A stretch of 64,000 nucleotides of DNA from Cryptomeria japonica. Lineage: Eukaryota > Streptophyta > Pinopsida > Cupressales > Cupressaceae. This document shows, one piece after another, positions 34,435 through 45,647 of this stretch (position 1 is its first letter; every line of letters begins with the position of its first letter). Location of the stretch: NCBI RefSeq assembly GCF_030272615.1, contig NC_081413.1, forward strand, positions 602,580,709-602,644,708. Reading direction: 5' to 3'. The position numbers and the translations under genes are program-made. The notes beneath the pieces were generated by a model. That model was not told the origin of the DNA. It saw nothing but the letters and a program-made list of their open reading frames with translations, and searched no databases.

Positions 34435-35925
34435 TGATAGTTCTGATACTTAATGTTAAGTACAGATGCCAAGCTGATAAGATGAGAGGGGGGGGTGAAT
34501 CATACAAACTTAATCTTCCATAAAAACATCAGATTCAACATCGGTAACATATACTTTAGTGACATAACCAAAACTGTTAAACATGCAAACTCAAAAGCAT
34601 ATAAACATCATAAACCTCATAACACCAGATTTAACGTGGAAACCCAAATAGGTAAAAACCGATGTGGGATTTTAGACCCACTAAGAAATATACTCTTCTA
34701 GAGTATGCTCGGTTAAAAGAAAATCTTGTTAAAGATTACAAACACATTGCTAGATGTGACCCGGTTAAGGGATTTCCCTCATATCTGTTAGGATCTTCAC
34801 CTTGTTAGAAGTGACCTTGTTAAAGGATTTCAAACACTCAATCAAAATGTCACCTTGCTAGAGGGTTTTACAAATAAGACTGTTAAGTCCACTTGGTTAA
34901 GAGATTTTTTGTCACTTCACAAAATAACAGTAATAAAATTCTATCTACAACTTCACATCTAAAATGCTAAAGCAGATTCTTATTTGCTCAATACAATCTA
35001 GACATAGAACTAATCTTGTCCATCTGCTAGGCTCTATACTCTATTATACAAACAGTTCTTCAAGCTTTTGTGCTCGGTAATTACTATGTAGCATCCCTGT
35101 GCATACACTTGCCCACATACATTGTTTATCAATAGTTCCTTATCTATAAACAATTGCCAACCGCTTAATCTCCTTGATCACATTTCCCATGATCAATCAT
35201 AGCCATCAGATCTTCAAACTTTGACCAGGTTCAATGTATTCTTTGATCTAAAAAATGTTTTACCCCGCCTTGGAACTTGCATATATTTCTTGGAACTTGT
35301 GCTAGGGTATGCAGTTCAATCTGCGCTATAGATCTTCATGCCGATTTTCCTTTGCCATAGATTCTTTAACAAACTTTATGCACGACATACCAATCATTTA
35401 ATCAGTTCTAGCTCATCAACTCCCTTCATTAAATAACACATGTAACCATTTGATGCATTCTGTTACAACTCGATAAATACTAAACTTTACTCGGTAGACA
35501 CTCTATCTTCATTAACCGATAGCAATAACCTTAGGGTTTACCGACTAGGTTCTTTGGTCGGTAACATAGTATAGTATTAACCTTACAATAAATAACATAT
35601 GTATGATATCAAAACAATCTAAACATCATGATCTCATCATTGTCTAACTTGGTAATAGTTTCCCATTGAATAAATTATTCATCCCCTTATTCATCATATT
35701 CTTTCTGTGTCTTTTACCGACACCTTTATACTCATCAAATCATACTTCTCAAGATATGGCAACATCATACTGATTTAGAAAATCAATATCTTGACATCAA
35801 TGACAAAATAATAATATTAAGATAGTAAATCATCCTTAATCAGTTATATCCATAATCATCAACAACCTTCTCAATATCCTTATTGAAATGCCAACAATCT
35901 CCCATTGTCTGTTATAATGCTAACA
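34435..35925 (-). repeat. 3' LTR of copia G
   Basis: It pairs with 40574-42072. In element sense it begins TGTTAGCATTATAACAGACA and ends AAGTATCAGAACTATCA. By eye the two copies differ at roughly one base in twenty to thirty. It contains aggggggggtgaatca and gacatcaatgaca blocks shared with LTRs D, E and H. Confidence 0.93.
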
Positions 35926-36100
35926 ATCTCCCCCTTTGGCATTGATGGCAAAACCAATTGATTTAACCTAATTGATTTGAATTGTTGTGATATTCTAAAA
36001 TGCTCTCCCCCTATCATTAGTCTTCTCCCCCATACATTATACTTCTCCTCTTTTCTTAGTGGTTTTTTTCTTCAATCTTCTCTAGTCTTCTCCCCCTTTG
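35926..36100 (-). promoter_or_regulatory. Repeated polypurine tracts of copia G
   Basis: AGGGGGAG on the minus strand lies at 35928-35935 (next to the LTR, in gccaaagggggagat), 36005-36012 and 36090-36097. A tggggag variant lies at 36025. The arrangement matches element E. Confidence 0.78.
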
Positions 36101-36328
36101 ACAACAATGCCAAAAAGTAAAGAACTAAAACATAATTTCTTCCTGTATGAAGTGATTTCTTGCTGTGATGTATCAACTTAGTCTCGGTCAGAGAATTTTG
36201 TCTTCAATTCCTATTTCCTGTATTGTTTCCTGCACACCTTTAGAAAACCTCCTAAAGTGTGTAAATCAGCATCAACTCCTAAAAGATATTCTATAGAGTC
36301 ATCGAATTGATGCTTTCACCGAACTTAG

Positions 36329-38344
36329 TTAGTGAATGGAAGATAGGGGTAGGACCCCTAACTTACTTCTGAGATACTTAAAAGTGTCCCTCGGCAGTGG
36401 CTTGGTGAAGATATTTGCTATTTGTTCCTTTGTTCTAACATACTCCAACACCACTTTCTTCTCTTGAGCTTCTTCTCTAAGATAATGATATTTGATAGAG
36501 ATGTGTTTCGTCTTAGAGTGCATAATAGGACTCTTTGAAATGTTAATGGCACTAGTATTGTCACAGAATATAGTTACTGGCTCAGTAACTTTCTCATTTA
36601 TACCATCCAACAGTTGTTTGATCCATGCTATGTTGGTACAATTTAATGCTGCAGCAACATATTCAGCTTCTGCTGTTGACTGTGAAACACATCCTTGTTT
36701 CTTGCTAAGCCAACTTACTAGTCTTTCTCCTAAAAAGAAAGCTCCTCCACTTGTTCTTTTTCTGTCATCAATGTTAACTACCCAATCAGCATCAATATAA
36801 ACTTTTAAATCAAAGTCATTTCCTTTCTGATATACTAAGCCATAATCCTCAGTGCCTTTCAAGTATCTAAAAATTCTTTTGATTGCTATCATGTGTGTTT
36901 CCTTGGGATCTATAGAGAATCTTGCAACTATACCTACTACATGTGTTATATCTAGCCTACTATGAACAACATATTGTAGCTTTCTAATCATGGATTGGTA
37001 AAGTGTCTCATCAACAGATGCAGATTCATCATTCTTTGATAATTTATAGTTGGTAGTCATAGGAGTACTTACTGGTTTTGAATCCTCCATTCCAAATTTC
37101 TTCAAGATTTCCTTTATGTACTTGGATTGAGTAATGAAAATCTCATTTTTCATTTGCAGTATCTGTAAACCTATAAAATACTTTATCTCACCGATTACTG
37201 ACATCTCAAATTCTTTGCTCATTTCATTTCCAAAGTTCTTGCATAAAGAGTCATTTCCACAAAATATAATATCATCAACAAATATGGCTGAGATCAGTAT
37301 TCCATTTTCATCATTCTTCATGTACATATTGATGTTCTCACTTGTCCTTATAAAACCAATCTTAATCAAATAAGAGTGCAATCTTTCATACCATGCTCCA
37401 GGTGCTTGTTTCAAACCATATAATGCTTTGTTCAATTTACATACCTGATTTTTACTCTTGTCTTCAACAAATCCTTCAGGTTGTTCAATAAAAACTTCTT
37501 CTTCTAATATACCATTCAGAAATGTAGATTTGACATCCATTTGATATACCTTGAAGTTTTTGTAAGTAGTGTATGCCAACAATGTTCTTACTCCTTCTAG
37601 TCTAGCCACAGGTGCAAAAGTTTCACCATAATCAATTCCTTCTTCTTGGGCATAACCTTTGCAAACTAGTCTTTCTTTATTTCGAATGACCTCTCCTTTT
37701 TCATTCAGCTTGTTTTTGAAAATCCACTTTGTACCGATTACATTTTTGTCCTTCGGTCTTGGGACCAGTGTCCATGTGTCATTCTTCTTGATTTGATCAA
37801 TCTCTTCTGTCATAGCATTTATCCAATCTTCATTGTTAAATGCCTCTTTCACTATTCTCAGCTCAAATTCAGATATTAGACATGTGTTCTGTATCAGTTT
37901 GTTCCTTGTCATAACTGGATCATCCTTATCTCCTATAATCTGACTTGATGCATGATGTCTTCTGACATATTTGGCTAATATAGGCTCGGTAGGATCTGTA
38001 TGATCTTCTTCATCACTCAGTAACTGGATATTCTCTTCATTTTCTTCACCAGTTTTCTCGGTAAGACTTGTCGGTTGAAAATAGACAAATTCATCATAGT
38101 CTTCTGGTTCCTTGGAATTTCCTTCATCATTTCTTTCTACAAATTCATCAATTTTCACATTTGCACTTTCCACTATTTTGTTAGATGATTTGATCAAACA
38201 TTTAAATGCTTTGCTTCTAGAAGAATAACCAAGAAATGTTCCTTCTTCACTTTTCTGATCAAACTTGCCATTTGTATCATCTTTGTGTACATAGCATCTA
38301 CTTCCAAATATTTTGAAATAACTTACATTAGGTTTCTTGTCATA
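36329..38344 (-). CDS. Copia G reverse transcriptase and RNase H
   Basis: The open frame runs to TAA at 36329. It continues the integrase frame, from which it is separated by one stop codon at 38345-38347. After the acidic linker ([19 protein letters not shown]) the RT blocks are [54 protein letters not shown] and the catalytic [11 protein letters not shown] (FVDD in place of YVDD). RNase H follows with [32 protein letters not shown] and [14 protein letters not shown], ending in a [12 protein letters not shown]-type C-terminus. RT and RNase H turn element RNA into double-stranded cDNA. The domain set looks complete. Confidence 0.93.
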   Translation of the reverse strand, partial: YDKKPNVSYFKIFGSRCYVHKDDTNGKFDQKSEEGTFLGYSSRSKAFKCLIKSSNKIVESANVKIDEFVERNDEGNSKEPEDYDEFVYFQPTSLTEKTGEENEENIQLLSDEEDHTDPTEPILAKYVRRHHASSQIIGDKDDPVMTRNKLIQNTCLISEFELRIVKEAFNNEDWINAMTEEIDQIKKNDTWTLVPRPKDKNVIGTKWIFKNKLNEKGEVIRNKERLVCKGYAQEEGIDYGETFAPVARLEGVRTLLAYTTYKNFKVYQMDVKSTFLNGILEEEVFIEQPEGFVEDKSKNQVCKLNKALYGLKQAPGAWYERLHSYLIKIGFIRTSENINMYMKNDENGILISAIFVDDIIFCGNDSLCKNFGNEMSKEFEMSVIGEIKYFIGLQILQMKNEIFITQSKYIKEILKKFGMEDSKPVSTPMTTNYKLSKNDESASVDETLYQSMIRKLQYVVHSRLDITHVVGIVARFSIDPKETHMIAIKRIFRYLKGTEDYGLVYQKGNDFDLKVYIDADWVVNIDDRKRTSGGAFFLGERLVSWLSKKQGCVSQSTAEAEYVAAALNCTNIAWIKQLLDGINEKVTEPVTIFCDNTSAINISKSPIMHSKTKHISIKYHYLREEAQEKKVVLEYVRTKEQIANIFTKPLPRDTFKYLRSKLGVLPLSSIH

Positions 38345-39410
38345 CTAGATTTCATATGGTGTCTTCATAGTTCCTTTCTTCAGTTGTACTCGGTTCAGGG
38401 TGTAAACTGTCGTGCTTATTGCTTCTCTCCAAAATGTTTGTGGCACTTTCTTTTCAATCATCAGGGTTCTTGCACAATCCACAATAGATCTATTTCTTCT
38501 CTCAGCTATTCCATTTTGTTGTGGAGTTCTTGGTGCAAAGACTTGTTTTTTAATACCATGATCATTGCAGAATAAGTTGAACTCATCAGATGTGAACTCT
38601 CCTCTATCTGATCTAAGACATTTCAGTTGTCTTCCTATTTCATTTTCAACTCTTGCCTTGAACCATTTAAACATTTGAAAAGCTTCTGATTTTTCTTTTA
38701 AAAACATAGCTGACATCATCCTTGAGTAATCATCCACAAATAATATGAAATATTTATCACCATAATAACTTTGAACTTTCATAGGACCACAAAGATCGGT
38801 GTGCACAAGATCTAAAATTCCCTTAGAAGTGTAAGACTTACTTGTAATGCTTGATCTTGTCATCTTACTCATCTGGCATCCTCGGCACATAGCATTCTCA
38901 GGTTTTTCCAAACTCGATAGACCTCTTACTCGGTGCTTCTTACTTATTTTAATCAGATTATCAAAATTTACATGACAAAATATTTTATGCCATAACCAGG
39001 TATCATCTATCTTTGCATATAGACACTTATTCTAAGTTGAGTCAAGGTGAAATGTGTTACCTTTTGTTTGTGTCCCGGTAGCAGCTAACTTTCCATTCTT
39101 GTCATGAACTTTGACAGTTCCTTTCTGAAATTCTATTCGGTATCCTGTATTGTTTCGTTGTGCTACACTCAACAAATTGTATTTCAAACCTTCAATCCAA
39201 TAAACATCATTGCATCTTGCATTGTCAAGAAGTGTTATAGATCCTTTACCTTTTACTGGACATGGTGCATCATTACCAAATCTTACATAGCCTCCATCAT
39301 AATCTTCTAACATAACAAACTTGTGTTTATCACCAGTCATGTGATGTGAGCATCCACTATCTATGATCCAAGAATCATTAGTATTTATGTGAGATATTGG
39401 GCTTTTTCTT
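38345..39410 (-). pseudogene. Copia G protease to integrase, two nonsense breaks
   Basis: One frame covers this segment. The protease motif DSGCSHHMTG is near 39350. GAG-pre-integrase sequence (GLKYNLLSVAQ, near 39180) is followed by a stop at 39029-39031, then WLWHKIFCHVNFDNL. The integrase zinc region ends CRGCQMSKM, and the core has HTDLCGPM, RSDRGEFTSDEF and PQQNGIAERRNRS, giving the D, D and E residues. The frame stops at 38345 after MKTPYEI, where copia elements usually have Trp, so TGG to TAG is likely. Apart from the two stops it is intact. Confidence 0.88.
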
Positions 39411-39582
39411 CATACCTTTCTTCATCTGATCCATCTTTGATAGGCACATAAACTACTTCCTCTGTATCAGTTTCATCTGATTTATCATCATTGGATTCCT
39501 CATCAGCTATTAAGCATGTCTTTCTATCTCTTCTTCTGAAGTCTCGGTGTCCTCTGTAACGATTTTCTTTCTGTCTATCATC

Positions 39583-40509
39583 TCAGTAATCTCTCTTTTC
39601 AATAGAATCTTTGTCAGGATAGTTAGAAGCCATATGTCCTATCTTATCACAATTGAAACATTTCAAAGGTAGTTTTCCTTTATACTTACCTTTGCCTCTC
39701 AGTAGCCTTCTGGCTAAAAGTACTTCAAACTCTTCTTGCTTTCTGATTTCGTCATATAGTTTGTGTACTTCCTCCATGTTCTTACGAAATCTTTCACTTT
39801 CTCCACTGTGATCTCCTTTAGAGTACTTATACTTTCTTTCATTGTAATTATTAGATTCATCAAGATGAAAAGAACTAAATGCAGATTCAACTTTATTTAC
39901 CGAAGACCCACTGTTATCAAAATTACTTAACTCAAATGCATGTAGCTTACCAATAGTAGCATCTAAAGAAACTAGCATATTGGGTACAGACCTTAATTCA
40001 TTGATTGCAGAGACTCTGATTGCATAAGTTGGTAGAAGGGTTCTTAACAACTTACTTGTTATATCCTTTTCTTCAATGGTTCCACCTGCTCCTTTGATTT
40101 GATTGACAATCTCCTTTAGTCTTGTACTGTACTGAGTTATGTTTGCACCTTCATTCATCCTCATAGATTCAAGTTGCCCTCTTAGACTGTCCACTTTTTC
40201 TCTTTGAACATGTTCATCACCGCCATATATAGATATGAGCTTGTCCCACATTGCCTTCGCATCATTGCAGCCTTCTAGATCATTAAACTCTGAGTTGGTC
40301 AATGCAGATGTTATTTCAACCATTGCTTGGATATGTTCTTGCTTTGCCTTTATCTCTTCCATTGTCAATGGATAGGTGCTCGGTGTAATGAAATCATTCT
40401 CTAGATAATATACAACATATTCTCCAACTCTTGATAGGTGCAGCTTCATCCTTTTCTGCCATGTAGAGAAACTTGACTTGTTTAGCTTTGGTGCATCCCT
40501 CTTATACAT
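39583..40509 (-). CDS. Copia G gag
   Basis: A 308-residue frame starts at ATG 40509, about 50 bp from the PBS. It matches the copia gag (UBN2) family: FSTWQKRMKLHLSRVGEYV at the N-terminus, AKAMWDKLISIYGGDEHVQ, and LLPTYAIRVSAINELRSVP in the middle. A basic stretch (RRLLRGKGKYKGK) precedes one zinc knuckle, CFNCDKIGHMASNY, in which the final Cys is Tyr. The frame ends at 39583 in a different phase from pol, so a frameshift lies between 39583 and 39410. Gag forms the particle and binds RNA. The altered knuckle may weaken RNA binding. Confidence 0.9.
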   Translation of the reverse strand: MYKRDAPKLNKSSFSTWQKRMKLHLSRVGEYVVYYLENDFITPSTYPLTMEEIKAKQEHIQAMVEITSALTNSEFNDLEGCNDAKAMWDKLISIYGGDEHVQREKVDSLRGQLESMRMNEGANITQYSTRLKEIVNQIKGAGGTIEEKDITSKLLRTLLPTYAIRVSAINELRSVPNMLVSLDATIGKLHAFELSNFDNSGSSVNKVESAFSSFHLDESNNYNERKYKYSKGDHSGESERFRKNMEEVHKLYDEIRKQEEFEVLLARRLLRGKGKYKGKLPLKCFNCDKIGHMASNYPDKDSIEKRDY

Positions 40510-40559
40510 CTTTGGATCTTTGCCTCAAGTACCTTTAAACTTTTCTTCTGGAGTCCAAA

Positions 40560-40571
40560 GCTTTGATACCA
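40560..40571 (-). promoter_or_regulatory. Primer-binding site of copia G
   Basis: TGGTATCAAAGC on the minus strand lies two bases past the LTR end. It has one mismatch to the initiator-Met complement. Confidence 0.85.
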
Positions 40572-40573
40572 AT

Positions 40574-42072
40574 TGATAGTTCTGATACTTAATGTTAAGT
40601 ATAGATGCCAAGCTGATAAGATGAGAGGGGGGGGTGAATCATACAAACTTAATCTTCCATAAAAACATCATATTCAACCTCGGTAACATATATTTCAGTG
40701 ATATAACCTAAACTGTTAAACATGCAAACTCAAAAGCATATAAACATCATAAACCTCATAACACCAGATTTAACGTGGAAACCCAAATAGGGAAAAACCA
40801 ATGTGGGATTTCAGACCCACTAAGAAATATACTCTTCTAGAGTATACTCGGTTAAAAGCAAATCCTGTTAAAGATTACAAACACATTGCTAGATGTGACC
40901 CGGTTAAGGGATTTCCCTCAGATCTTTTAGGATCTTCACCTTGTTAGAAGTGACCTTGTTAAAGGATTTCAAGCACTCAATAAAAATGTCACCTTGCTAG
41001 AGGGTTTTACAAATAAGACTATTAAGTCCACTCAGTTAAGATATTTTTTGTCACTTCACAAAATAACAGTAATAAAAATCTATCTGCAACTTCACATCTA
41101 AAATGCTAAAGCAAATTCTTATTTTCTTAATACAATCTAGACATAGAACTAATCTTGTCCATCTGCTGGGCTCTATACTCTGTTATACAAATAGTTCTTC
41201 AAGCTTCTGTGCTCGGTAATTACTATGTAGCATCCCTGTGCATACACTTGCCCGCATACATTATTTATCAATATTTCCCTATTTATAAACAATTGCCAGC
41301 CACTTAATCTCCTTGATCACATTTCCCATGATCAATCATAGCCATCAGATCTTCAAACTTTGACCAGGTTCAATGTATTCTTCGATCTGAAAAACATTTT
41401 ACCCCACCTTAGAACTTGCATACATTTCTTGGAACTTGTGCTAGGGTATGCGGTTCAATCTGCACTGTAGATCTTCATGCCAATTTTCCTTTGCCATAGA
41501 TTCTTTAACAAACTTTATGCACAGCATACCAATCATTTAATCATTTCCAGCTCATTAGATCCCTTCATTAAATAATGCATGTAACCATTTGATGCATTCT
41601 GTTACAGCTCGGTTACAACTCGGTAAATACTAAACTTTACTTGGTAGACACTCTGTCATTAACCAATAGCGATAACCTTAGGGTTTACCGACTAGGTTCT
41701 TTGGTCGGTAACATAGTATAGTATTAACCTTACAATAAATAACATATGTATGATATCAAGACAATCTAAACATCATGATCTCATCATTATCTAACTCGGT
41801 AATAGTTGCCCATTGAATAACTTATTCATCCCCTTATTCATCATATTCTTTCTGTGTCTTTTGCCAACACCTTTATACTCATCAAATCATACTTCTCAAG
41901 ATATGGCAACATTATATTGATTTAGAAAATCAATATCTTGACATCAATGACAAAATAATAATATTAAGACAGTAAATCATCCTTAATCAGTTATATCCAT
42001 AATCATCAACAACCTTCTCAATATCCTTATTGAAATGCCAACAATCTCCCATTGTCTGTTATAATGCCAACA
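40574..42072 (-). repeat. 5' LTR of copia G
   Basis: In element sense it begins TGTTGGCATTATAACAGACA at 42072 and ends CAGAACTATCA at 40574, followed by the PBS. It pairs with 34435-35925. Confidence 0.93.
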
Positions 42073-43135
42073 AAATTTTCTATGCTAAGGTTCGTAATCA
42101 AGCTTCATGTTTGGCTATTAGTGATAAACTCCCTTAGGAGGCTTCCCAAACTTTAGAACAAAGGTTTTACGTATCTCAAGGATACTGGGGGAAGGCTAAT
42201 CTTTGCGCACAACCGTTGAAAAGGACTTTTGTCACTTTCCACTTTTGATTATAGTGGGTTGGAACACTTGGCTTCAAAGTCGTTTCTCACTTAGGTAATT
42301 ACCTTCACACCGACCAAAAATGGCTTTAAGAGTTTTTCAACCCCTCGAGAAGGCAGACCTGCTAAAGGATTTATTGCTTGAATTAAAGAAAGCTTTAAGA
42401 GTGGTTTGGCTTTTTTATCACCCAATTAAGGGGAGAGCATATACCTTCCACTTTCGAGACAAAGCACACAAGTTCTTTTTAGCCCTTTAAAGCAATGATT
42501 TGCTAATCCTATATGGAGATGTTGCTCCATAAAAATATAGTGTTCTTTTTAGTATTTTCAAGGCTATGATTTTCTGATCTATAAAGAACTTGGTCAACAA
42601 AATGAACGTGATTTTCGTCAACAAAAGAAATCGATCAAAAGGGGAATATCTTCCCTCTTTAGTTACAAAAAAAAAAAAAAAGAGACTTTTGTGACTTTGT
42701 GTGGTTCTTTACTTTGCTAAAACCTAAAATGGATATTTTTATACACCAAAGGATGGTGAAGTTCTTTTTAATCCATTTGTTTGCAAAACTAAAAAAAAAT
42801 TAATCTATTCTCTCTTTTTAAAACCCAATTTGAAAATTTTCTCTCCTAGAAAAGCAAGAAATTTTTTTTTTTGTGGTTCTTTTTAAAGCCCAAACAAAAG
42901 TGAGTTCAATTTTAACAAGAATCAAAATAAGTTTATATCTCAACTAACATAACTAAGTTAGTAAAAACCTAAACTATTTAATGATCTTAAAATCAAGCTC
43001 CTATATGCAAGAAATTTGTTAAAACCCTACAAAATACAAGTAAAATTGTTAGAAAATCTGTGGGTTTTTGTGGACTTCAACAAGTCTAATTTTTTACATT
43101 TGGTTACAGTTTCTGGTTTTGCCTCTATCTGTGAT
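42073..43135 (-). other. Leader of gypsy B right of copia G
   Basis: AT-rich sequence with oligo-A runs (for example 42667-42681). No gene is visible. It is part of B's 5' leader, separated from 34434 by the insertion of G. Confidence 0.5.
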
Positions 43136-43390
43136 GCGCTACAGAACTAACTGTACGCGCTACTGTAGAGCTAGGATGCACTATCGGATAGACCCGATGC
43201 GCTAAGTTGTTATTCTTCCATGCCGAGACCTACAAGAAAAGGTTAGTGAGGATGATGCACTAAAGTGTGATCTTCATGCATTGGGAAATGAGTCCCATGC
43301 ACCAAACAGTAGTCCATATGCGCAAAATGATACACTAGATGCACTAAACTATGTTCCCTATGCACTGATTCTTGTTTCCTGCATACCTAC
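43136..43390 (-). repeat. 21-bp-period TAGCGCA array in gypsy B leader, PBS-proximal
   Basis: On the plus strand gcgcta/gcacta words start at 43136, 43157, 43178, 43199, 43222, 43257, 43278, 43299, 43320, 43341, 43362 and about 43381. Nearly every step is exactly 21 bp. Only a core of about seven bases is conserved. It begins about 45 bp from the PBS. In gag sense the core is TAGCGCA/TAGTGCA. Confidence 0.87.
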
Positions 43391-43433
43391 AGAAGTGTTT
43401 ATTTTTAAAAACCGATTTGATTAATGGGGTAGA

Positions 43434-43451
43434 GCCCCACGGTGGGTGCCA
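43434..43451 (-). promoter_or_regulatory. Primer-binding site of gypsy B
   Basis: TGGCACCCACCGTGGGGC on the minus strand lies four bases past the LTR end. The TGG start fits a tRNA 3' CCA. I do not assign the tRNA. It differs from the site in C. Confidence 0.7.
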
Positions 43452-43455
43452 GAAA

Positions 43456-44934
43456 TGTATGCGTGAAAAGCGGGGCGATGAAACTTAAAATGTAAAATAA
43501 ATGAAGTTCAAAGAGGCTTGTCCACACACCCACAGGACTTCTTGGTGCAAGTTATGGAGTCATGAAGAATGAATTAACTTCCCAAGCTTGGTTCCACGGT
43601 TCTCTATCTCACAAGGTCCCTCAAGCCAATGCCTTTGCTCTCAGATCACTGAGCAAAGTGGCTTAGGGATGACAAATTCAAGAACAAGGGATGCTTATGA
43701 TTGATTTAGTTATGAAAATGCATCCTTTCTATGCATGATTCTACAAATGCAATAAACTAGATTTATAAGATGACAAGATTTGTAGCAATACTATCCCAAC
43801 ATGACATACTAGTTTATGAGTTAAGCTAATGATAAAGGAAATAGTCTAAAATGCTTATTATATTAATTCCTATTACAAAGAGAAGCTAGATGTGTTAATA
43901 AAATTCAGCATAAATGAGATACTAAAAGTTTGCATGGATCCTTAAAATGGAGGAATGAGAGCTCTATTTATAGTGAAAATAGGGCAATGGATGGTCAGGA
44001 TTGAAAGAATTAATCAAGGGTCAAGTTTGAAAGTTGTTAATCCATGTTTTCAATTTTCACCAATGAAATGGTGAAAATTGTCCACATAAGGTTGGTTGAG
44101 AGGAGAGATAAGAAACATTAAATATTTGAGAAGACCTCATGGTTACCCTAGGAGGTAAGGGTTAAGGTTAGATTAGGGTTATCCATTGGATAAAGCTTTT
44201 ACCCAAGGGGTAAACTCTTGTGCAAAGGTTAAAGGAATAACCATGGGCAAAGCAATAAATGCTTGATGAGACCCTTGGGTTAGACGGAGGTTAAGTTAGT
44301 CAAAAAGTCTCTAACCATGCCACTAGGGGTTATTTAACCATTAATGGTTTGAAGACTTTGGGGACAAATTTGTAAGAGTCCTTCCAAATTTGGGGGTTTT
44401 CAACAAGTTAGCTTGTTGAATGGATAAAGGCTTTAATGCCTTTTGAAGACTTTACTCCAAATTTGAGAAGTGACCTCCTCAATTTTAGGGAAAGGGGATA
44501 ATGGATGGGTTTGGGGTTAATTGATTAGGATTAGATGGATTCTAGAAGAAATTAGGAATAGGGTTTAGGATGCAAGTGGGAGATGTAGGAAAATGCAAGT
44601 GGGTGAGGGAAAATAGAATTAATTAAAATAAATTACTTTATTTCAATTTGGTTGTAATTTGGGAAATTGAATAAATTAGATTTATTCAATTTGGGATAAA
44701 CTATTAATTAAATGTAAATTTAATTAAAAGGCAAGAAGAAGGCTTTTAATTAAATAAAATGATTTATTTAATTAAATGACATAAAGGGCTTAAGTGAATT
44801 TAACTAAATAAATTGAATAATTTACTTAATTAAATAGAAGAATGTAGGTGATTTAGTTAAATTAGATTTAACTAAAATAGAGGAATGAACATAAAATATT
44901 CATTTAGGAATATGGTCATTTTTATATGTCTACA
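43456..44934 (-). repeat. 5' LTR of gypsy B
   Basis: It pairs with 18832-20310. It ends on the right with TGTCTACA, followed by the cattc duplication. A minus-strand TATA (TATAAATA) is at 43965-43972. Confidence 0.93.
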
Positions 44935-45162
44935 CATTCCTTTTATCTCTGAAGTTCCTAAGTCCTCTATATGACAATGAATGTATGCTCTAACATCCTC
45001 TATATATACTACTCCCTCTGGGACGCGAGAAAATGCTCCAACTGAATCTTCCTTGGTAGCCACATGTGGGTACTACTTAAAATTTGGTCTGGGGTGGTCC
45101 TTAACCTCCACTACAGTTGGGTTTGCAAAAAAAATAGGAACATAAGATGATCCCACTTCCAT
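44935..45162 (-). pseudogene. Unknown ORF of element E, N-terminal part
   Basis: This is the first 76 codons of the long E frame, from ATG 45162 (MEVGSSYVPIFFANP) to the cattc duplication. It has one stop after 29 codons. The segment GVVYIEDVRAYIHCHIEDLG is followed by EIKGM, whose last codon is the duplicated target site. The frame then resumes at 18826. The phase fits exactly once B and one copy of the duplication are removed. Confidence 0.68.
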
Positions 45163-45647
45163 GATTCAAGAAAAATACCTTTTGTTCGCTCTCGGTGAAA
45201 CCTTCAATAAATGTTTCCAGACACCGTTATGATTGCTTAAGAAGAAATCTAAATGCTTCTAAATAGCCTCTGGTCACACTTAGTCTCTCTGAAATTGCTC
45301 TGAATGAAGGGTGATTAACAATTAAGTGTATTTGACCTTTTATTCATCGAGAAAAACCCTAATCTTTAATTGACATAAATGACTACCGATGAAAGATATT
45401 GGATCCCGCTCAGAACATATACATGCTGAATATTCCTCTCAAATATCTGGAACATCTTCTAGAACCTCTTCCCAAGGAATATGCATCATCTTGATGAATT
45501 TTTCCTCCCCCTACGGCATCTTCCTTAGTCACTAGATGAGCTTACTGTCAATGCAGGAGCAACCTCTTATGTCGAATAGGTAACTGGGACATTCCCATCT
45601 AATGATTATTCTCCAGTCTTCCTAACCCATCTCAGAGTATGATCTTG
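45163..45647 (-). other. Element E between gag and the long ORF
   Basis: Stops occur in all three minus frames. Traces such as NVPVTYST and APALTVSSSSD suggest a decayed C-terminal end of gag. No protease, RT or integrase motif is seen. Confidence 0.5.

Larger units (their letters stand above)
34435..42072 (-). mobile_element. Copia element G, complete, inserted in gypsy B leader
   Basis: Two LTRs (1491 and 1499 bp) flank a 4.6-kb interior with PBS, gag, protease, integrase, RT-RNase H and repeated polypurine tracts, all on the minus strand. The flanks are aaagt and aaatt, a 4-of-5 match for the 5-bp duplication. The order integrase before RT defines Ty1/copia. The repeated AGGGGGAG tracts suggest a Sirevirus-like lineage. 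The pol frame has only two stops that I can see, so G is the best-preserved copia here and, by its position, the last insertion in its nest. Confidence 0.93.
18832..44934 (-). mobile_element. Gypsy (Tat-type) element B, complete, carrying copia G
   Basis: It is bounded by two 1479-bp LTRs and a perfect cattc duplication. It is 26.1 kb long, about 18.5 kb without G. In element sense (minus) the order is: 5' LTR, PBS, a long leader with two 21-bp-period arrays, gag, protease, G-patch-like segment, RT, RNase H, second RNase H and integrase. The A-rich motif follows, then an oppositely oriented PMD gene, the polypurine tract and the 3' LTR. The second RNase H between the first one and integrase places it in the Tat group of Ty3/gypsy. 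Several frameshifts and many stops make it non-functional. The LTRs differ at roughly one base in twenty by eye, so it is older than it is intact. Confidence 0.92.

Noticed and set aside
34435-42072. Copia G as a solo or tandem recombinant
   Set aside because: Both LTRs, PBS, polypurine tracts and a full gag-pol set are present between near-matching flanks. A single complete insertion explains it.
43136-43390. CRISPR array
   Set aside because: Cores are only about seven bases, degenerate and 21 bp apart, in plant retrotransposon DNA with no cas genes. It does not fit CRISPR repeat and spacer lengths.
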